Assembly: GCA_036346255.1 (NCBI GenBank)
Contig: CM070624.1
Span: 21,670,626-21,734,625 of the forward strand
Reading direction: 5' to 3'
DNA length: 64,000 nt
DNA from: Ampelocalamus luodianensis
Lineage: Eukaryota; Streptophyta; Magnoliopsida; Poales; Poaceae
Numbering within the stretch: position 1 is the first letter of the stretch; each line of letters starts with the position of its first letter. Under the pieces are notes generated by a model. The model was given only the letters and a program-made list of their open reading frames with translations. It did not search any database and was not told where the DNA came from. The position numbers and the translations under genes are program-made. Shown one piece after another: positions 12,801-21,291 of this stretch.

Positions 12801-13423
12801 GGCGAAACCCAAAGGCTCCGCCCAAACTCACTCCATGTGCCCGCCACCCAACCGCACGCACTCTCCCTCCCACCTCTCATCCACCGTTGGATTAAAATCC
12901 AACGCACGCGCCTCCCACACGCGCCTCATCTTATCTCCACCGCCGATCCGCATCAACGATCAAGATCTCCGTAGCGCCGCACCGCCTGAATGACACCATC
13001 AATATGAGCCGTGCGATCTTAATCTAACGGCGAGATCTTCGTATCGCCTCGGAGACTTAAAACCTTCTAATCTAAACCCTTCAATCTAAATCCTACGGCC
13101 AGGATTCCCTCCACGATCTTCTACTCCCACCAAGTCCCAACCGCAGGATCTAAATCCAACGGCTCCACATCGTCGTCTTCCTCGCCTTCTTCTCCGCGAC
13201 GCTCGCGCAACCGCCGCCATGACCGGTCACAGAACTCCGATTTCTTCGCTTCCCAACCTCATCGTCTCACGTGGTCGCGGCGCAACGGCTCGCCATCTTC
13301 CGCCGCCCCCACTCCCCCTCATTCCCCTCTTCTCGCACACGATCTAGCCAAAACCGCCGCCGCGCCCGCAACTGCCGCCGCACGCCCCCACGCCACCCCG
13401 CCGTTTCGGACCTCCTCTCGCAC

Positions 13424-13430
13424 TATAAAA
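13424..13430 (+). promoter_or_regulatory. TATA box of element C
   Basis: TATAAAA in the context CGCACTATAAAAGGG, about 910 bp into the LTR. The same sequence is kept in the 3' LTR at 22216-22222, and the sister LTR D has TATAAAG at 43404-43410. A CTCAACCC pyrimidine-rich candidate start lies about 30 bp downstream. Confidence 0.7.
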
Positions 13431-14322
13431 GGGAGCCCCCGGCGCCCCTCCTTTCACTCAACCCGACGCCCCAAATCACTCCCTCTCTCTCGCTGTGAGC
13501 TCGTCGCAATCCCGATTTTCGTCGCCGCCAAGCCGCGAGCTTCCGCCGCCGATTTCATCGCCGTCGTTGGAGCTTCGTCTTCTCCGTCCGCATCTTCGGC
13601 ATCGCATCATCACCGCGAAGCTCGGGCGCGCACCCACTTCGCCGGAGAACCCCTACAACATCTTCTCCGCCGTCGACCTCTTTCCGCCGCCGCTAAGCCT
13701 CATCGCCGACGGACAAAACGTCACGCTCCGCCGCTGTTTGGGTAAGCACTAGACTCAGTGGGTCGTACTCGTTCTTTTGATATCATCCGCGAGGCTCGCC
13801 ATGGCGCAGAGCGCCGGCGAGCGCAACGCCGCACTGCCGCCGGCCACGGGCTGACGGGGACAACCACGTTGTAGCCACCTGGGTGCCACGGCGCGCCACC
13901 TCACCCTCCTGCTGCCGGGTCAGCAGCCAGCGTGGCACGGTCCACTACCCCCCCTCAGCCCAAAAACCATAAACCCAGTCTTTGTGGGCCGAGTCACTGA
14001 CACTTGGGGCCCACCTGTCAGAATTTAATTTTAATTCTTTTAATCCCGAAATACTGTAGCTGATGTAATCATTGCGCAATAAGTGGATTTTCAGTAGGAA
14101 AATAATTCTGGAAATTCAATAAAATTTCAGATTTAGATATAAACTTCAAAAATTCATAACTTTTGCATATGAACTCCAAATTGGGTGATTCAAATTGCAA
14201 AATTTATATAAAATTATAATCTAGCTAACTAAACCAAAATATTTCAGTTTGGAGTTGATTTGAGCTATGTTTTTGAATTTATTTGAATTTGCATATTGAA
14301 TTTCTCGTATTTTCGCGTATAG

Positions 14323-14385
14323 AATTCGACGACTCCGGAGAGTTCGATCAATCTGAAGATTTAGAATTCCAAGACATCGAACAAG
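14323..14385 (+). other. Candidate LTR mini-exon with GC-type donor
   Basis: A T-rich tract ends in TTTCGCGTATAG (3' splice-site-like) at 14311-14322. It is followed by 63 nt in an open frame reading EFDDSGEFDQ and further acidic/Gln residues, ending CAAG|GCAAGT. AAG|GCAAGT is the classic consensus of GC-AG introns. Counterparts with the same plan occur in A (5705-5785), B (10938-11000), D (44277-44337) and E (47285-47356; near 52621-52698). The splicing itself is inferred. Confidence 0.45.
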
Positions 14386-15536
14386 GCAAGTTACACCATT
14401 GAACATATTGCCCCTATTATGTTAAGTTATTTTTAGTTTTTAAATTCCTTATTGCATGCATATGTTGTTATAAATATTTTAATATCCTGTTTTATGTATA
14501 GTTAATTCCATATGTTATTGTATGGCCAAATTTGAATGTTGTATCTGACTACCTTGATACCATAGGCAAAATATTACCAAAATTCAAATATATGCTTAGC
14601 CAAGCTTAGTCCACATTTACAGAATTTGGGAGGGTTTACACCAGATTTCTACAAATTGTTTTCAAACTTGATATTGTGGTATTGTCTTACCACATGAGTT
14701 TATAAATGGAGTTTTTATTCAAAATAAAATCAAAATGGGTTTGGACTTGGGCGAAATGGTTGGAATGGTGGGTGCAGGTTTATGCACGGGTTTGATCTGG
14801 TTAAGATCAAGGCCCATGGGTTGTAGGAATGACGCCCAAGTCAATTGAGGACCGGTCTTTGAGCCGCTTATTGCTATGCCGTAACGTACCACCACATGTC
14901 CTGTATGGGCAGGATTTGGCTAACTAATTTGTGATGTCCTAGTATATTTATGTCATGTGATTTGGTGGGTGTCGGTTAGACATTTTATTTCCCACTTGGC
15001 GCAAGAGGGGGCTTCCGGAGGACGGTCAGTCCAAAGGGGCGAAACCTTAGCGGGCATGAATATACTAGGGTAAAACATTGTAAAGGCCTCATGGTAATTG
15101 CTCAGTCACACGCCTACGGAAGCGTGAATTGGCCGACATAACGAGCATGTCACCTCGTGTGGGTAAAGTTGTACCAACTCTGCAGAGTAGAAACTATTCG
15201 AATAGCGCGTCATGGTCATGGACATGCTAGCAGGGCCACTTAAAGTTAGAATTGTTTTTGGTTTTAAAATGCTTTATTAAAAGTTGAGGATGGTTAATCC
15301 TTATGAAAATTTGGGCGGGAAGCCAAGTGTTAGGAGGGGATCCTTCACTTTATCATTGGAGGTTATCCACATTATATCATTGCTATTTCAAAATATGATT
15401 TTATCCATAGTATAAAATTGCCTTAGAAACTACGATGCTTATTCAAACTGAAAATGTTGTTTATGCAAAACAACCCCTGCCATACTCACTTGTTTCCTTA
15501 TGCATGCATTTAAATTCAATATTGGGTGTGACTTGC

Positions 15537-15555
15537 GAGCACGGTAGTAGTGCTC
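15537..15555 (+). other. Conserved hairpin near LTR 3' end
   Basis: GAGCAC-GGTAGTA-GTGCTC, a 6-bp stem with a 7-nt loop. The same place in other LTRs is: C 3' LTR 23293-23311 and D 45467-45485 (identical), B 12187-12204 (GAGTAC/GTACTC), E 48537-48555 and 53875-53893 (GAGTAC/GTACTC), A 24182-24201 (GGGCAT/GTGCTC, pairing with two G-U wobbles). Loops differ, stems stay paired. Confidence 0.6.
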
Positions 15556-15874
15556 ACTCTTGTTGAATAAATCTTATTCAGAGAAGATGCTATCTTGACG
15601 GTGAGGACCGGACGAGTAGGCCTTCGACCTGCACGATTGCACATGGCGCATCGTGTAGCTCCCACTATTATGTTATTTCCGCTGTGTTTATCATTTGACA
15701 TTTAATATTATTGTTCAGACTCATTTGTATTAAACAGTTATTTATTTAATGCCATTTACGTTTTCGTGATATGAATGTGATATTCATTTTTGTGAGACTG
15801 TGTACACTGGAATTCCTGGACTGGTGTTTGAACACAGAGAATTCGGGATCCTTCGTTCCCGGGTTCGACAAAAG

Positions 15875-15886
15875 TGGTATCGAGCC
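15875..15886 (+). promoter_or_regulatory. Primer-binding site of element C
   Basis: TGGTATCGAGCC starts 5 nt after the LTR end. It corresponds to the initiator-tRNA-Met complement TGGTATCAGAGCC seen intact in element E (48937-48949), with one base (A of CAG) missing. It marks the minus-strand primer site and the LTR boundary. Confidence 0.8.
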
Positions 15887-16041
15887 ATATCGATCAGAGG
15901 TCGGGGCCACGGTAGAATTGGTAAAACCATTAAGGGCTATTTTTCAAAAATTTATAAACTATTTACCTGTCTTCCAGAGTCCTACTCTTCCTTTCTCTAT
16001 TAAAAAAGATTTCTAAACTCTTGTCCTTTCTAAAATTGTAG

Positions 16042-16551
16042 ATGGTCGAGAGACCGACCCGTATCTCCCATGGAGTCTACGCTGGAGAATGGGCGGATAT
16101 CCTATGGAAGATGATGCAGCATCTGAGTTTCACGAAGAGACCCACATACCAAGGATACAAGTATATCGTGGGACAGCAGGAGCGCTGGAGAGTGGAGGTC
16201 ATCCTCTACTCTAACTTAGCGCCGGATACATCCTTCCACATCTTCGACGCCCCAATGCGTCGGGAGACTTTCGAGGACGGCATCCAAGATGCGGCAAGAG
16301 AAGCCGTACGCCGACTTCGCTACACCTCGACGCCCATTTTCGGATATTGCATTCCAAGATTATCCCATGCACATCCCCACTCGGCTAAGCGGTGCCTTGA
16401 CTCGATCGAGAATGAGGATATGCCGGAGATCACCCACCAGGTGGAGTTAGCCAAGGCAATGGATTACGCCTACGTCAACACCCTGGACGAGCTGTATCTC
16501 GTTCAGGGGAGGCTAGAGGCCGCAGAGGAGAGGCTGAAGGCGCAGGTTTAA
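16042..16551 (+). CDS. orf0, extra ORF upstream of gag in element C
   Basis: A clean 169-codon frame between the primer-binding site and gag. It starts MVERPTRISHGVYAGEW directly after a pyrimidine-rich tract ending TTGTAG, so the ATG abuts a possible 3' splice site. The protein is mixed alpha/beta-like, with a C-terminal amphipathic, coiled-coil-like segment from about residue 130 (MDYAYVNTLDELYLVQGRLE). An additional orf0 before gag was described for rice RIRE-type gypsy elements (recollection); its function is unknown to me. It remains open although gag and pol are broken. The 306-bp spacer to gag holds nothing else. Confidence 0.65.
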   Translation: MVERPTRISHGVYAGEWADILWKMMQHLSFTKRPTYQGYKYIVGQQERWRVEVILYSNLAPDTSFHIFDAPMRRETFEDGIQDAAREAVRRLRYTSTPIFGYCIPRLSHAHPHSAKRCLDSIENEDMPEITHQVELAKAMDYAYVNTLDELYLVQGRLEAAEERLKAQV

Positions 16552-16857
16552 TTGACTCTGTACAAATAGGGCCAAGGCAAAGACTCGCAACTCCCCCGAC
16601 TACACCCCATCCACCCCATAGATGTTTTACTTCCACCATTTTAGATATTTGCTTTCCCCTAGTTATTCGATTAGCTGCGAATTATGAGCTACTAACCTTT
16701 TGTGGTAGCCATAATCAGATGAATAAAATAAAGAATTACTTGAAAAAGAAAAATTTGTTTCTTTGTCTTGTATTTGTGTGTTTTTGGGCTAATATAGACT
16801 TATTCCCCTTAGCGCTATCTTTTCTTTCCTTTCCTAAATCCTTGGAAAATTCAGCAG

Positions 16858-17847
16858 ATGGTGAACACCCGCACAGGAAATGGTAGCATCCAGGGTCAGA
16901 ACAACGGAAATACCGACCATCAGGAGCAGCATGTTCAAGAATCCCCCCGCCGCCAATGACAGACCGGTTGGCAACAGATGATGGCCAATCAAACTCACCT
17001 TATTGAATTGTTGGCTCAGTCGCTCAACAACGCTCAGAACAACCAGGCAACAGCAGCTACCGCCGCAACTCAGGCACCGGCACACCCTCCTCAACGGGTG
17101 ACCATGTCGGAGTTCATGCGTATGCGTACTACGACATTCTCCAGCAGCACCGAGCCGATGGATGCTGACGATTGGCTTCGTGCCATCGGAAAGAAGCTGG
17201 ACATCGCACAATGCACAGATCGCGAGAGGGTCCTGTTCGCCACTCATCAGCTCAACGGACCAGCCTCAGAATGGTGGGACAATTTCTGCATCTCCCACGC
17301 CAATGCCCAGGCCATCTCGTGGGACGAGTTTGTGAGAGCCTTCCGTCATGCCCACATCCCTGCCGGCCAGATGTCATTGAAGAAGAAGGAGTTCCATGCC
17401 CTTCGCCAAGGCAACCGCTCGGTGAGCGAGTATCTTCACCGCTTCAACCAGTTGGCTCGCTATGCCCCGGCTGATGTGGCCCGAGATGAAGAACGGCAAG
17501 AAAGGTTCCTGGAGGGACTCAACGACGATATCTCCGTCCAACTCATCTCCCAGAACTTCACCGACTTCCAACAGTTGGTGGACAAGGCGATCCGCCAGGA
17601 GGCCAAACATCATGAGATGGAGAACCGCAAGCGGAGGATGGCCGCCCAGAAGTTCAACGCAGGAGGCTTTCCCAAGCCTCGATTCATTCAAAGGCGACCA
17701 CCGCAGCGTGGGAAGTTCCGCTTTCACATCCAGAGCCCCGGTGCGAATCGGCGCCCAACACCTCCAACCTCGCAGCGCATCAACGGAGTACAATTTCAGC
17801 GAAGAGCTCCGCCCCTCGGTGCAGGAGTGACTGTTTCCACGCAATGA
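16858..17847 (+). pseudogene. gag of element C, interrupted by one stop
   Basis: ATG follows TTCAGCAG, another acceptor-like junction. Codon 34 is TGA at 16957-16959, in the place of a probable CGA, so it may be a methyl-cytosine decay or a base-call error. From 16978 the frame is open for 289 codons and has the retrotransposon gag signature (ADDWLRAIGKKLDIAQC, ASEWWDNFC, KKKEFHALRQGNRSVSEYL, RFNQLARYAPADV), then an Arg-rich linker. The CCHC zinc knuckle follows at about 17833-17880, one base out of frame: the CHC part GHYANRC is recognisable in the next frame. This is the capsid/nucleocapsid protein of the element. Confidence 0.82.
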
Positions 17848-17932
17848 AACAGGCCACTATGCCAACAGATGCCCCAAGAAGCGCAGACGTGGCGTCTTCC
17901 AAGCCAACACTAGAGTCACAACATCGGCGTCT

Positions 17933-18319
17933 TTGCCAGCCGTCGAGCGGTTCATCAAGGGACGTGTGAACCACGCCACGGCGAGGAAGCCTGTGCAAAG
18001 ACCGGATGTTGTGCTTGGTATGTTTCTTGTCAATTCAATACCAGCTTCAGTACTATTTGATTCCGGAGCTTCGCATTCTTTCGTGTCAAATAAATTTGTG
18101 GGCAAAAATGGGTTACCAATATCCTCCTTAGCAAATCCCATGATAATCCATTCCCCGGGCTCAGAAATGAGAACTAGTTCTTTATGCCCGAACCTCACCC
18201 TTGAAATATCCGGAGTATTCTTCCTAGCAGACTTGATAGTCTTGCATTCCCAAGGTCCGACGTTATTCTTGGAATGGGTAGTTAGCCAAGAATCATGGAC
18301 AAATAGATCGTGCCAATAG
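17933..18319 (+). pseudogene. Aspartic protease part of pol (element C)
   Basis: A 128-codon frame with the retroviral-type protease motif LFDSGASHSF, catalytic Asp at about 18059, and the downstream region expected to form the flap. It processes the element's own polyprotein. It is out of frame with gag and ends before the RT, so it is a fragment of a broken pol. Confidence 0.8.
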
Positions 18320-18399
18320 GTCTATCACTCTCACAAATGGAGAAGGAATTTGATTGAGTTCAAACCCAAGACTGCACTAATGGAAGTTCTATCCTCACC

Positions 18400-19740
18400 A
18401 AATGAAGGAAGTGAAACTTGAAGACATACCGTAGTCCGAGAATATGCCGATGTCTTTCCCGATGAATTACCCGCATGCCACCGGATCGGACGTCATGTTC
18501 TTAATTGACTTATTCCTGTGACGGCCCAATATCGGCGACCCTATAGAATGCCGCTAATGAGTTAGCGGAATTGAAGAAACAGATTGAAGAATCGCGGCGA
18601 GGTTACATCCGACCCGTTCATCACCTTGGGAGCACCGGTCTTTGTTCGTCAAGAAAAGGACAATAGCATGAGAATGTGTGTTGATTACGATCACTCAATG
18701 AGGTGGCGATCAAGAACAAATATCCTTTACCGGGATAGATGATCATTCGATCACCGAAAGGAGCAAGTGTCTTCTCGAAGATTGATTTGAGATCGAGCTA
18801 TCACCAATCAAGATCGGACTGAAGATATTCAAGACACCTTCACCACGGATATGGATATGCGAGTTTACTGATGATGTCATTCGGTTTGACGAACGCCCCT
18901 GCTTATTTCATGAATATGATGAACAAAGTGTTCATGGAATTCTTGGATAAGTTTGTGGTTGTTTTCATCGATGACATTCTCATCTACTCGAAGGATGAAG
19001 AAGAACACGAGAAGCATATCAGAATGATACTGGACAAACTCAGGGAGCATCAACTCTATGCCAAATTCAGCAAAAGTGAATTTTGGCTAAGTCAGGTGGC
19101 ATTCCTTGGGCATATTGTGTCAGCGGGAGGAATCGCATAGATCCCGCCAAGGTTGAAGCCGTGTCGATTGGAAGCAACCGGATCGGTCACCGGTGAGAAG
19201 TTTCCTTGGACTAGCGGGTTATTACCGCAGGTTCATTGAAAATTTCTCTAAGATTGCAAGACCCATGACTCAACTTCTGAAGAAGGAAAAGAAATTTGAT
19301 TGGACAGATGCCTGTGAAGAAAGTTTTCAGGACCTGAAGAGGAGATTAGTCTCAAACTGTGTTAGTGTTACGATATCCGTAAATATTTCGAGATCTTCTG
19401 CGACGCATCCCGTCAAGGTATCGGATGCGTATTGATGCAGGAAGGCAAGGTAGTAGCGTATGCATCCAGCGATTGAGGCCACATGAAGGAATTATCCAAC
19501 CCATGATCCGAGTTAGCAACGATTGTGCATGCCCCAAGATCTCAAGCATTATCTCATTGGTAACATTGTGACATTTTCACGGATCACAAGAGTTTGAAGT
19601 ATATATTCACACAGTAACTAAACCTTCTGCAGAGAGATGGTTAGAGTTGATAAAAGATTATGATCTTGGAATCCATTATCACCTGAGCAAAGCAAATGTA
19701 GTTGCAGATGCCACGAGCGAAAAGGCCTATTGCAATACCA
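18400..19740 (+). pseudogene. Reverse transcriptase-RNase H part of pol (element C)
   Basis: The RT palm is clearest at 18871-19140 (SFGLTNAPAYFMNMMNKVF, then VVVFIDDILIYS with the catalytic Asp pair at 18970-18975, and AFLGHIVSAGG). The connection/RNase H start is at 19193-19435 (SFLGLAGYYRRFIENFSKIA, FDWTDACEESFQDLK). The fingers (18400-18870) and the rest of RNase H to about 19740 are recognisable only piecewise, in shifting frames. Many breaks lie at CTG, CAG or CCGG words. Non-functional as written. Confidence 0.82.
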
Positions 19741-20017
19741 TAATGGTGCGAAGGACAAATGTAACTACATGAAGAATTGAAGCGCCTAAACTTGGAGATT
19801 GTCGGTCAAGGTTGTGTGAATGCTTTGGAAGTACAACCGACTCTTCAAAGTCGATCGTAGAAAAACAACTAGAAGATGATGACATCAAGGAGATCAAGAA
19901 GAATATGCGAAGAGGCAAGGCTCAGATTCGCCAAGATGAACAAGGAACTGTGTGGTTTGGGAACCGCATTTGTGTACCTAACCAAAGAGGTTAAAACAAT
20001 CAATTCGAAGGAGGCTC

Positions 20018-21250
20018 ATGAAACGCCTTACTCCATTCACCCTAAGCACCAAGATGTACCAGGATCTGAGGGAGAAATACTGGTGGGTCAGCATGAAGCG
20101 AGAAATTGCTGAGTTCGTCGCCCACTGTGATGTGTGTCAGCGAGTTAAGGCAGAACATCAGAGACCAACTGGATTGTTACAGCCACTACCAATTCCAGAA
20201 TGGAAGTGGGAAGAGATTGGCATGGACTTCATCACCGGACTTCCTAGAACCCAATCAGGATATGATTCTATCTGGGTGATAGTTGATCGGTTAACCAAAG
20301 TAGCTCACTTCATTCCCGTCAAGACTACGTACAGAAGCAGCCAGTTGGCAGAGTTATATGTGGCTAGGATTGTTTGTCTACACGGGGTACCCAAGAAAAT
20401 CGTGTCCGACAGAGGTTCTCAGTTTACATCAAGATTCTGGCAGAGTCTGCATGAAGCCTTAGGCACCAGACTCAACTTCAGTACAACCTACCTATCATCC
20501 TCAAACAGATGGTCAGACGGAACGCACCAATCAAGTCCTCGAAGATATGCTCCGAGCCTGTGCCCTGGAATTTGGACAAAGTTGGGACAAGAATTTGCCG
20601 TATGCAGAATTCTCGTATAACAATAGCTATCAAGCTAGTTTGCAAATGGCTCCTTTTGAAGCATTGTATGGTAGAAAATGCAGAACTCCACTTCTGTGGG
20701 ATGAAGTAGGAGAGCATCAGCTCTTTGGACCTGAGATAATCAAAGAGGCAGAAAGTAAGGTCAAAGCTATAAGGGAACATCTCGAAAGTGGCACAAACCC
20801 GACAAAGAGTTATGCCGATAACAGTCGGAGGGATTTAAACTTTGAGATAGGAGACTTGGTCTATCTCGAGTCACTCCACTCAGAGGAGTAAGAAGATTCG
20901 AACAAAGGAAAACTCGCACCTGATTTGTGGGGCCATACAAAATTCTAGCCAAAAGAGGTGAAGTGGCATATCGGCTGAGCTACGAAGCCTTGTCACCGTG
21001 TGCGATGTCTTCCATGTATCCCGATTGAGAAATGCTTGCAAGCGCCGAAGACCATACCTTCTTGGAAAGCTTCGATCTTGAGAAGATCTCACCTACGTGG
21101 AGCGACCAATCAAGATTACGGATGTCGCGAGCGAGTCACGAAGCGAATCATCATATCATACAAGGTGCGATGGAGTCATCACCGGAAAGTGAAGCCACAT
21201 GGGAAAAGAAGAAGACCTCAAGACCAACTATCACGATCTCTTTCTCGACC
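20018..21250 (+). pseudogene. Integrase and chromodomain-like tail (element C)
   Basis: Zinc-binding CDVCQ and the core motifs GMDFITGLP and VSDRGSQFTS (the first two catalytic Asp) are in the frame 20018-20480. The catalytic Glu region lies just beyond a frameshift near 20490-20530. The frame 20547-20891 carries AFEFGQ-like core helices and YNNSYQASLQMAPFEALYGR. The GPY region and a chromodomain-like segment (KVRWSHH near 21165) follow in other frames to about 21250. Such tails direct chromoviruses to heterochromatin (family knowledge). Broken by several frameshifts. Confidence 0.82.
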
Positions 21251-21257
21251 AATCCTC

Positions 21258-21291
21258 GAATCTCGGTCGAGATTCCCTTAAGGGGTAGGTT
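21258..21291 (+). promoter_or_regulatory. Polypurine tract with upstream hairpin (element C)
   Basis: GAATCTCG-GT-CGAGATTC (21258-21275) forms an 8-bp stem, directly followed by CCTTAAGGGGTAGGTT up to the 3' LTR. Element E has the same arrangement at 50869-50904 with the loop GGA. The AAGGGGTAGG part is the likely plus-strand primer. Confidence 0.65.

Larger units (their letters stand above)
12511..15870 (+). repeat. 5' LTR of element C
   Basis: 3,360 bp, from TGTAACAGCCC to GGTTCGACA. In order it holds palindromic CCGTTGG...CCAACG motifs (12884-12904), TATAAAA (13424-13430), a GC-rich transcribed leader, a strong 5' splice-site match GG|GTAAGC at 13741/13742, a possible mini-exon (14323-14385), ACCACATGTCC (14891-14901), CTATTCGAATAG (15194-15205) and the hairpin at 15537-15555. 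Solo LTR D (42501-54488) belongs to the same family. Confidence 0.88.

Noticed and set aside
13271..13752. 75- and 85-codon frames repeated at 22063-22544
   Set aside because: They are duplicated simply because the two LTRs of element C are near-identical. Solo LTR D does not keep the same frame, so they are unlikely to be proteins.
18871..20620. Host genes for a polymerase-like and an integrase-like protein
   Set aside because: Motifs (FIDD, CDVCQ, GMDFITG) and position between matching LTRs show they are pol of retrotransposon C.
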